Positions 1 to 5,506 of a stretch of 5,506 bases of DNA are shown here, in pieces. The stretch comes from Weeksellaceae bacterium. GTDB lineage: Bacteria; Bacteroidota; Bacteroidia; Flavobacteriales; Weeksellaceae. Location of the stretch: contig JAQVDG010000163.1 of assembly GCA_028698395.1 (NCBI GenBank), forward strand, positions 1 to 5,506, in the 5' to 3' direction. How positions within the stretch are numbered: the stretch's first letter is position 1; every line of letters begins with the position of its first letter. The notes beneath the pieces were generated by a model. That model was not told where the DNA came from, made no database searches, and saw nothing but the letters and a program-made list of their open reading frames with translations. A program made the translations under genes and the position numbers.

Positions 1-6
1 TTATAA

Positions 7-1224
7 GGACTTAAAAAAAGAAATTTCAACGAATTAGGATTGATTGACGAAGTAATTAACACAGACGAATTACGTCGTAAAACTCAATTTGAATTGGATA
101 CTATTTTGGCTGAATCCAATAAATTATCAAAAGAAATCGGTCAATTATTTCAACAAGGAAGAGCCGAAGAAGCCAATCAGTTGAAAGAAAAAACGGCTAT
201 TTTAAAAGAAAACACCAAAGAATTACAGGACTTATTGGCAAAATACGAAGAAAGCCTTCAGTCTATGTTGTATTTAATTCCCAATATTCCACACTCCAGC
301 GTAGTTGCCGGAAAATCGGCAGAAGACAACGAAATCGTTTTCACATACGGCGATGCTTCTCCAAAACCGGAAGCAATTCCTCATTGGGATTTGGCAAAAA
401 AATTCAATTTAATTGATTTTGAATTAGGTGTGAAGATTACCGGAGCAGGATTTCCACTTTATTTGGGAAAAGGAGCAAGACTACAACGTGCTTTGATTCA
501 GTTCTTTTTGGATAGGAATACAACTGCCGGTTATTTGGAAGTAATTCCTCCTTTTGTAGTGAATGAAGCTTCCGGATACGGAACCGGACAATTGCCTGAT
601 AAAGAAGGACAAATGTATTTTGTAAATGAAGATAATTTGTATTTAATTCCCACTTCTGAAGTTCCGATAACCAATATTTACCGAAATGAATTGCTCGAAA
701 ATTCTGATTTACCAATCAAAATGACAGCTTATTCTCCTTGTTTCCGTCGTGAAGCCGGAAGTTACGGAAAAGATGTTCGCGGTTTGAATCGTTTGCATCA
801 GTTTGAAAAAGTAGAAATTGTACGAATCGAAAAACCGGAAAATTCATATAAAGCTTTGGATGAAATGGTAAATCATGTGAAATCCTTATTGGAAGATTTA
901 GAATTACCGTATCGCATTTTGCGTTTGTGTGGTGGCGATATGGGTTTCACCTCTGCTTTGACTTATGATTTTGAAGTATTTTCAGCTGCTCAGGAAAAGT
1001 GGTTGGAAGTAAGTTCTGTTTCTAATTTTGAAACTTTCCAAGCGAATCGTTTAAAATTACGATTTAAATCCGATGGAAAAAACGAATTGTGTCATACTTT
1101 AAATGGAAGTGCTTTAGCTCTTCCACGAATTATGGCTTCTCTTTTGGAAAATCATCAACAAACAGACGGAAGCATTCAAATTCCGGAAAAATTAAGAGCT
1201 TATACCGGATTTGATTCGATTTAA
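7..1224 (+). CDS. serS: Seryl-tRNA synthetase (class II), 5'-partial, with in-frame stop at the window edge
   Basis: Cytoplasmic enzyme that charges tRNA-Ser with serine using ATP. Numbering from the TTG at 40 as residue 1: residues 1-80 are a charged helical hairpin, the tRNA-binding coiled-coil arm. The class II catalytic core follows, with motif 1 around 147-172, the serine-binding TSE loop at 205-207, motif 2 FRREAGSYG at 235-243 (Arg236) and motif 3 around 356-371 (GSALALPR, Arg363). The C-terminus is complete. Bases 7-39 translate in frame to GLKKRNFNELGL, which matches helix 1 of Flavobacteriia SerRS as I recall it. The true start therefore lies about 45-50 nt before position 7, outside the window, and the TTG at 40 is probably not a start. 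The first in-frame ATG is residue 76, too late to be one. Codon 4-6 is TAA, just before conserved sequence, which means a nonsense mutation, a lost base or a sequence-end error. The rest of the frame is clean, so I call it serS with high confidence; whether it is intact is unresolved. Confidence 0.93.
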   Translation, partial: GLKKRNFNELGLIDEVINTDELRRKTQFELDTILAESNKLSKEIGQLFQQGRAEEANQLKEKTAILKENTKELQDLLAKYEESLQSMLYLIPNIPHSSVVAGKSAEDNEIVFTYGDASPKPEAIPHWDLAKKFNLIDFELGVKITGAGFPLYLGKGARLQRALIQFFLDRNTTAGYLEVIPPFVVNEASGYGTGQLPDKEGQMYFVNEDNLYLIPTSEVPITNIYRNELLENSDLPIKMTAYSPCFRREAGSYGKDVRGLNRLHQFEKVEIVRIEKPENSYKALDEMVNHVKSLLEDLELPYRILRLCGGDMGFTSALTYDFEVFSAAQEKWLEVSSVSNFETFQANRLKLRFKSDGKNELCHTLNGSALALPRIMASLLENHQQTDGSIQIPEKLRAYTGFDSI

Positions 1225-1229
1225 TCAAA
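1210..1229. repeat. Short AT-rich inverted repeat at the serS 3' end
   Basis: A perfect 7-bp inverted repeat, TTTGATT (1210-1216) and AATCAAA (1223-1229), with a 6-nt loop. It overlaps the serS stop codon and reaches the edge of the convergent small membrane protein gene. It could help end transcription in both directions in this 7-bp gap, but it has only one G-C pair in the stem and no immediately adjoining T run, so a terminator function is weakly supported. Confidence 0.3.
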
Positions 1230-1231
1230 AA

Positions 1232-1438
1232 TCAATTTTCCGACTTTTTTCTTTTTTCATAAGGTGATTTTTCAACCGGATTTTTATCTGAAATTCCATA
1301 AAAAATGGAAATAATAACTAAGAAAACGGCATAAAGCACAAAAGCTGCCAAAAATCCAACTATGTAATTGATGGCATATCCAATAATGGAAACTATAAGA
1401 AATCCGATTCCGTAATATATAAAGTAATTAAATCGCAT
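1232..1438 (-). CDS. Small two-helix membrane protein, function unknown
   Basis: A 68-residue protein I cannot assign to a family. It is almost entirely hydrophobic up to residue 49. Two predicted transmembrane helices fall at about 5-23 and 25-47, rich in Ile, Phe, Tyr, Val and Gly. A short polar, strongly basic tail follows at 51-68 (EKRKKSEN at the end). By the positive-inside rule the tail should be cytoplasmic, which with two helices puts the N-terminus in the cytoplasm too. The ATG lies 3 nt after the TAA of the upstream serine hydrolase gene (TAAAGCATG), so co-transcription and translational coupling are likely. No Shine-Dalgarno sequence is visible, which is normal for Bacteroidota. 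The TGA stop at 1232-1234 is 7 nt from the convergent serS stop. The placement, a clear ATG and a coherent membrane profile support a real gene; low-complexity hydrophobic sequence is the main reason for caution. Confidence 0.75.
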   Translation of the reverse strand: MRFNYFIYYGIGFLIVSIIGYAINYIVGFLAAFVLYAVFLVIISIFYGISDKNPVEKSPYEKRKKSEN

Positions 1439-1441
1439 GCT

Positions 1442-2986
1442 TTATTTTAATTTGATAAAATTTAAATCCTGAAAATCATAACTAAAATCTGTCAAAGGAG
1501 AAATAGGCACCATCGTAAATCCAATACATTTCCCATTTTCGATTTTTATATAAACAAAAGCATCGGCATGCAAATAAGGATTATCCCATTTCACAGCAAA
1601 AACATCGTCTTTGTAATAAAATAATTCTCCGGCTAATTGTTTGGAACGTTGAGATTCAAAACGTAATTTTCCTTTTTCATTAAAAATCTTTACATCACCA
1701 AACCAATCATCTTGATAAGTGCCTGAAAGTGAGTCAAAATAAGCTATTTTTACTTTTTTATTCTTCTCGACTGTTTCCCAAACTTCCTGTGTAATTTTAT
1801 CGGCATCCCCTTTTCGTTTTGAAATTAATTCATCATATTCTTTCACCCAATCTTTTTCGGGCAATCCCAAATAATGGTCTTTAATCGTATTGGAAATCGC
1901 CATAAAAGCCACACCTTCCTGCTGATTGGTCAACACCACAATTCCTAAATTCAATTGAGGATAAAGAATAAACTGCGTTACGATTCCTTCCAAGCCTCCG
2001 GTATGCGAAACTTCTAATTTTCCGTTCATATCCTGTACTGAAAATCCTAAACCGTAAGCTCTGAAAAGTGTATTATACGGTGGACGAGTGTAATTTAACA
2101 TCAAAGTTTGAGGAACAGATAATTGTTTCATTTGCTCTTCAGAAACCAATTGTTTTCCATCAGCCGTTTTTCCGTAATTCAATTGAAATTGCGCCCATTT
2201 CATCAAATCATCAACATTGGAATAAATTCCGGCAGCCGCATCAAAAATCGGATTGGTATAACGCTCAATTACTTTTAATTTTCCATCTATCGGAACGTGA
2301 GGAACCACAACATTGGAACGGTCCTTTAAACGATTCCAACTTCCGGCTGTCCGTGTCATTCCCAAAGGTTGTATAAAATTTTCTTCAATGAATTCTCCCC
2401 AAGATTTTCCGGAAATTCTTTCTATTACTACACCCGCAATGATGTACAATAAATTATCGTAATCGTATTTGGTTCTAAAATCCGAAACCGGTTTTAAATA
2501 ATGAATGTTTTTTATGATGTCTTCCGAAGTGAAATCATGTCCGTCCGGCCAAACCATTAAATCACCCGCGCCCAATCCCAAACCACTTCGATGCGTAACC
2601 AAATCACGGATTGTAAAGTGTTCCGTCACATATTCATCATACATTTTAAATTCCGGAATATGCTGTTTCACTTTATCATCCCAATTGAGCTTTCCTTGGT
2701 CAATTAAAAGTGCAATCGCCGTAGTAGTAAACGCTTTGGAGTTAGAAGCAATTCCAAAATTAGTAGCAGAATTTACTTTTTCTCCGGTTTCTATATTTGC
2801 CAATCCGTATCCTTTTGCCAAAACAATTTTCCCGTCATGAATAATACCGACTGAAATTCCCGGAACATTAAAGGTTTCCAAAGTTCTTTTTACCAATTCA
2901 TCTACTTTTTGTTCTGAAATTTCTTGTGAAAAAGTCAAAACTGAAAAAAGAAAAGAAGAAAAAACTAAGACGTTTTTAAATTGCAT
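1442..2986 (-). CDS. Secreted serine hydrolase, beta-lactamase/PBP-like (class C-type fold) with C-terminal DUF3471-like domain
   Basis: A 514-residue exported enzyme of the serine beta-lactamase-like superfamily (Pfam Beta-lactamase PF00144 type), which includes DD-peptidases, esterases and D-amino-acid peptidases. Residues 1-20 form a signal peptide with a likely cleavage at FS/Q (20/21). There is no lipobox cysteine, so a soluble periplasmic or secreted protein is expected. All three catalytic motifs are present: SNSK (Ser81 nucleophile, Lys84), YDN (Tyr176, Asn178) and HTG at 328-330 in place of the KTG box. The HTG form is common in esterase/peptidase members and argues against a classical AmpC beta-lactamase. 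The catalytic domain runs to about 375. A linker follows, then a beta-rich domain at about 410-514 that resembles DUF3471, often found at this position in the family. The ATG at 2984-2986 is right because the signal peptide begins there. It sits beyond the trxA terminator, so it should have its own promoter, but I see no clear one. The substrate cannot be inferred; an intrinsic role in cell-wall or peptide turnover is likelier than antibiotic resistance. Confidence 0.92.
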   Translation of the reverse strand: MQFKNVLVFSSFLFSVLTFSQEISEQKVDELVKRTLETFNVPGISVGIIHDGKIVLAKGYGLANIETGEKVNSATNFGIASNSKAFTTTAIALLIDQGKLNWDDKVKQHIPEFKMYDEYVTEHFTIRDLVTHRSGLGLGAGDLMVWPDGHDFTSEDIIKNIHYLKPVSDFRTKYDYDNLLYIIAGVVIERISGKSWGEFIEENFIQPLGMTRTAGSWNRLKDRSNVVVPHVPIDGKLKVIERYTNPIFDAAAGIYSNVDDLMKWAQFQLNYGKTADGKQLVSEEQMKQLSVPQTLMLNYTRPPYNTLFRAYGLGFSVQDMNGKLEVSHTGGLEGIVTQFILYPQLNLGIVVLTNQQEGVAFMAISNTIKDHYLGLPEKDWVKEYDELISKRKGDADKITQEVWETVEKNKKVKIAYFDSLSGTYQDDWFGDVKIFNEKGKLRFESQRSKQLAGELFYYKDDVFAVKWDNPYLHADAFVYIKIENGKCIGFTMVPISPLTDFSYDFQDLNFIKLK

Positions 2987-3037
2987 AATCTAATTTTTTG
3001 ATGGTTTTATTTCAACTAAACCAACGATTACAAATAC

Positions 3038-3068
3038 AAAAAAAGCCGACTTTATAATCCGGCTTTTT
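3038..3068 (-). terminator. Intrinsic terminator after trxA
   Basis: An inverted repeat 17 nt past the trxA stop. The GC core is GCCG (3045-3048) pairing with CGGC (3060-3063) around an 11-nt loop, extended by five A-T pairs (3040-3044 with 3064-3068). Read on the - strand the hairpin ends in a run of seven Ts (3044-3038), the classic Rho-independent form. It separates trxA from the downstream hydrolase gene. The reverse orientation also ends in five Ts, but no + strand gene leads into it. Confidence 0.88.
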
Positions 3069-3085
3069 GTTCAATTTGTTATTGA

Positions 3086-3406
3086 TTAATTCATTATAGC
3101 TTGTAATTTCTGCTCTAATTGTGATTTTGGAACAACGCCTACTACTTTGTCCACCACTTTTCCGTCTTTGAAAAACAAAATGGTAGGGATATTCCGGATT
3201 CCGTATTCTGCTGCAATTTGTTGATTATTATCCACATCCAACTTAGCTACAACGGCTTGTCCTTCGTATTCTTTTGCTAATTCTTCTACAGTTGGAGCGA
3301 CCATACGACAAGGACCACACCAAACCGCCCAAAAATCTACCATTGCTGGTTTTCCTGCTTCTAAAACATCTTTTGCAAACGATGTATCTGTTACTTCAAG
3401 TGCCAT
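3086..3406 (-). CDS. trxA: Thioredoxin
   Basis: Small cytoplasmic dithiol-disulfide oxidoreductase. It reduces protein disulfides and supplies electrons to enzymes such as ribonucleotide reductase, and is itself recycled by thioredoxin reductase (not in this window). It is 106 residues long, standard for TrxA. The active site WCGPC is at 29-33 (Cys30, Cys33), the buried Asp24 is present, and the cis-proline is Pro74 in the IPT motif. The C-terminal GKVVDKVVG strand pair (82-90) is typical. There is no signal peptide or membrane segment, so it is the cytoplasmic form. Residue 28 is Val (WAVWCGPC), where Glu or Pro is common; this does not affect catalysis. It follows dnaE on the same strand after 116 bp, with a recognisable -7 promoter element in the gap and a terminator immediately after the stop, so it can be expressed as a single gene. 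Confidence 0.97.
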   Translation of the reverse strand: MALEVTDTSFAKDVLEAGKPAMVDFWAVWCGPCRMVAPTVEELAKEYEGQAVVAKLDVDNNQQIAAEYGIRNIPTILFFKDGKVVDKVVGVVPKSQLEQKLQAIMN

Positions 3407-3436
3407 TTTTTTAGTATTTTAATAATTTTTAACGTT

Positions 3437-3444
3437 CAAAGATA
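3437..3444 (-). promoter_or_regulatory. Bacteroidota-type -7 promoter element for trxA
   Basis: On the - strand the bases read TATCTTTG, an exact match to the TAnnTTTG -7 consensus of the Bacteroidota primary sigma factor. It lies 30 nt upstream of the trxA ATG, giving a predicted leader of about 25 nt that is A/T-rich and lacks a Shine-Dalgarno sequence. I could not find a good TTTG/TTG -33 element at the usual spacing of about 17-23 nt, so the promoter call rests on the -7 box and its position alone. Confidence 0.6.
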
Positions 3445-3522
3445 TTGTATTTTTATTAATCTTTTGTTTAATCTAATAGGATTTATCAATTCAATGATAA
3501 TAATTAATTGTCGTGTACTTCC

Positions 3523-5506
3523 TTAATTTAATGAAATTTCCAACTCCGGAATATTTCTTAATTTTTTTGAAACTTCTTTTGTAAAATCAATTTTGAAGTT
3601 TCGTGCCGGGAGTTTAAGCGTTGTCTGATTTTTTTTATCTCTAAAAGCAAAGTAAAGCTCATTTTCACCCGGATTTTTTTCGACCAATTCCAGTAAAGTT
3701 GAATAAATCTCCTGATTTAAATTTTCCAAATCCGTGGTTAATGTAACCGATTTTAACTGATTTTTAAAAATCTCACTCAATAAACGCATTTGGCTGACGT
3801 TTATAAAAACTCTTCTTCCGGTTAAATTTCCTTCTTTGTCTTTGAAAATTCGTTCAATCACTTTAATCCGCATTCCAACAACCATATTGGGCTGCAAAAG
3901 GTGCTTGAATTTCAAAAACTCTTCACCAAATAATTTAAATTCATATTGATCGGAATAATCTTCCAAAATAAATATTCCGAATTCACGTCCGTCTTTGGAT
4001 GAAATACGAATCTGAACATCTGTAATAATACCGGATACAGAAGCTTCTCTTCCATAAAATTTTGCCTCACTTTCTTTTAAATATTTGAGAGAAACACCTT
4101 GATAAAAATCTGTTTCATCTTTAAAATCATCCAAAGGATGGGCAGAAATATAAATTCCAACAACTTCTTTTTCCCGATTTAATTTTTGAATGGCACTCCA
4201 AGGCGGACAATTGGGCAAACTCGGCTTTACAATCTCAATTTCACTTGCCATATCACCAAAAAGTGAAGTTTGTGCACTGGCTTTTGAATCCTGATAAGCC
4301 GCTCCGTATTTAATCAGTTTTTCTAAATTTGTCGTTCCGTCTTCTGTATAAAAAAATTGGGCACGATGAACTTCGAAATCATCAAAAGCACCCGCCAAAG
4401 CCAAATTTTCTATGTTTTTCTTATTTGACTGATGCAAATCTACTCGTTGTACAAAATCAAAAACCGAAGTAAATTTCCCGTTTTCTGTTCGTTCCCGAAT
4501 AATAGAATCTACTGCCCCACTTCCTACTCCTTTTACTGCGCCCATTCCAAAACGAATCGCACCGTTTTGATTTACCGAAAAATAATAGGAACTTTCATTT
4601 ACACTCGGACTCAAAACCGGAATTCCCATAGAACGACATTCTTCCATGAAAAAAGTAACTTGTTTGATGTTATTCATGTTGTTACTCAAAACTGCCGCCA
4701 TGAATTCTGCCGGATAATGTGCTTTTAAATAAGCTGTGTGATAACCAATCAAAGCATAACAGGTAGAGTGCGATTTATTGAAAGCATAAGAGGCAAAAGC
4801 TTCCCAATCGTGCCAGACTTTTTCCAGAATTTCTTTGGGATGATTGTTTTTTTCTCCACCTTCAATGAATTTTGGTTTCATTTCTGCCAGAACTTTTTCT
4901 TGTTTTTTCCCCATGGCTTTTCGCAAAACATCAGCTTCACCTTTGGTAAAATCAGCTAATTTTTGCGATAATAACATCACTTGTTCCTGATAAACCGTAA
5001 TTCCATAAGTTTCTGCCAAATATTCTTCCATTCCCGGTAAATCGTATTTAATTTCTTCCAAACCTTGTTTTCGATTGATGAAATTTGGAATATACTGAAT
5101 CGGACCGGGACGATACAATGCATTCATCGCAATTAAATCATCAAATTTATCCGGTTTTAAAGCTTTCAAATGCTTTTGCATTCCCACAGATTCATATTGG
5201 AAAATCCCCACCATTTCTCCTTTTTGAAAAAGTTCATAGGTTTTTTTATCATCCAAAGGAATTTCATCCGGGTTGATTTTAATTTTATGATTTTGTTCAA
5301 TTAAATCGATTGCATCATTGATAATGGTCAAAGTCCGTAATCCCAAAAAGTCCATTTTCAACAATCCGGCACTTTCCACCACGGAATTATCAAATTGAGT
5401 AATCAAAAGTTCGGCATCTTTTGCCACAGCCACAGGCACCAATTCCCGAATGTCTTTTGGTGTAATAATCACACCGCACGCATGTACACCCGTATTTCGC
5501 AAAGAA
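3523..5506 (-). CDS. dnaE: DNA polymerase III subunit alpha, C-terminal part (5' end beyond window)
   Basis: Catalytic alpha subunit of the replicative DNA polymerase. The window holds the last 661 codons; the frame is open through the right edge, reading Ser-Leu before RNTGVHACG, so the Leu codon (TTG) at 5500-5502 is internal and not a start. Numbering from that Leu: the palm strand KMDFLGLRTL at 49-58 carries Asp51, equivalent to the third catalytic Asp of E. coli alpha (Asp555). The fingers include YRPGP at 130-134 and FNKSHS at 241-246. A helix-hairpin-helix region follows at about 300-375 (GMGAVKGVG at 319-327). QTSLF at 411-415 matches a beta-clamp-binding motif. An OB fold lies at about 486-575, with a small C-terminal domain to 659. 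The PHP domain and the first two catalytic Asp residues lie outside. No frameshift or insertion is visible in this portion. trxA follows downstream. Confidence 0.97.
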   Translation of the reverse strand, partial: SLRNTGVHACGVIITPKDIRELVPVAVAKDAELLITQFDNSVVESAGLLKMDFLGLRTLTIINDAIDLIEQNHKIKINPDEIPLDDKKTYELFQKGEMVGIFQYESVGMQKHLKALKPDKFDDLIAMNALYRPGPIQYIPNFINRKQGLEEIKYDLPGMEEYLAETYGITVYQEQVMLLSQKLADFTKGEADVLRKAMGKKQEKVLAEMKPKFIEGGEKNNHPKEILEKVWHDWEAFASYAFNKSHSTCYALIGYHTAYLKAHYPAEFMAAVLSNNMNNIKQVTFFMEECRSMGIPVLSPSVNESSYYFSVNQNGAIRFGMGAVKGVGSGAVDSIIRERTENGKFTSVFDFVQRVDLHQSNKKNIENLALAGAFDDFEVHRAQFFYTEDGTTNLEKLIKYGAAYQDSKASAQTSLFGDMASEIEIVKPSLPNCPPWSAIQKLNREKEVVGIYISAHPLDDFKDETDFYQGVSLKYLKESEAKFYGREASVSGIITDVQIRISSKDGREFGIFILEDYSDQYEFKLFGEEFLKFKHLLQPNMVVGMRIKVIERIFKDKEGNLTGRRVFINVSQMRLLSEIFKNQLKSVTLTTDLENLNQEIYSTLLELVEKNPGENELYFAFRDKKNQTTLKLPARNFKIDFTKEVSKKLRNIPELEISLN

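Noticed and set aside
40..42. TTG at 40 as the true start of serS
   Set aside because: The 11 codons before it still read as conserved SerRS helix 1, so this start would remove part of the tRNA-binding arm. It is only the first usable start after the TAA at 4-6.
437..715. Open frame of 92 codons opposite serS
   Set aside because: It lies wholly within the conserved catalytic core of serS on the other strand, and its translation resembles no known protein.
2068..2840. Two + strand open frames (2068-2376 and 2505-2840) opposite the hydrolase
   Set aside because: Both are antisense to conserved parts of the hydrolase, including the catalytic motifs, and show no coherent domain features or leader.
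1442..2986. Acquired antibiotic-resistance beta-lactamase
   Set aside because: No mobile element or compositional change surrounds it, the third motif is HTG, and the C-terminal domain is of a kind seen in chromosomal serine hydrolases.
2987..3037. Promoter for the serine hydrolase
   Set aside because: TTTG-like sequences occur on the - strand, but none is followed at proper spacing by a TAnnTTTG match, so no site could be assigned.
3407..3522. Terminator after dnaE
   Set aside because: Only short AT-rich pairings (for example CAATT with AATTG) are present, with no GC core or adjoining T run.
4432..5276. Three + strand open frames opposite dnaE
   Set aside because: They are antisense to conserved dnaE palm, finger and helix-hairpin-helix sequence, and their composition (rich in Phe, Ser, His, Cys) is typical of shadow frames.
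5500..5502. TTG at 5500-5502 as the start of a shorter dnaE
   Set aside because: It is the internal Leu codon before RNTGVHACG in the polymerase palm; the frame stays open to the window edge.

Overview
The window is AT-rich bacterial DNA that looks chromosomal and comes from a member of the Bacteroidota, most likely class Flavobacteriia. The supporting signs are the sequence type of the seryl-tRNA synthetase, which I recall as closest to Flavobacteriaceae/Weeksellaceae proteins. Other signs are A-rich leaders without Shine-Dalgarno sequences, a TAnnTTTG -7 promoter element in front of trxA, and a signal peptide ending in a Phe-Ser/Gln junction. Genus and species cannot be read from this sequence alone.

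Layout: on the + strand, positions 7-1224 carry most of serS (seryl-tRNA synthetase). Its N-terminal codons lie outside the window, and a TAA sits in frame at 4-6, directly before recognisable SerRS sequence. The other four genes are on the - strand. Read in the direction of transcription they are: the C-terminal 661 codons of dnaE (5506 to 3523, cut by the window edge); trxA (3406-3086) with its own -7 promoter element and a strong intrinsic terminator; a secreted serine hydrolase of the beta-lactamase/penicillin-binding-protein-like family with a C-terminal accessory domain (2986-1442); and a 68-residue protein with two predicted membrane helices (1438-1232). The last gene starts 3 nt after the hydrolase stop and ends 7 nt from the convergent serS stop.

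Functionally this is mostly housekeeping: translation (serS), chromosome replication (dnaE) and thiol-disulfide redox (trxA). The hydrolase plus small membrane protein form a compact two-gene unit whose substrate is unknown. There is no gene-free stretch over 300 bases; the longest gaps are 116 bp (dnaE-trxA) and 99 bp (trxA-hydrolase). I see no RNA genes, insertion sequences, CRISPR arrays, attachment sites or large repeats. I found no convincing new multi-gene system. The points most worth checking are the premature stop at the serS edge and the tightly coupled hydrolase/two-helix membrane protein pair.
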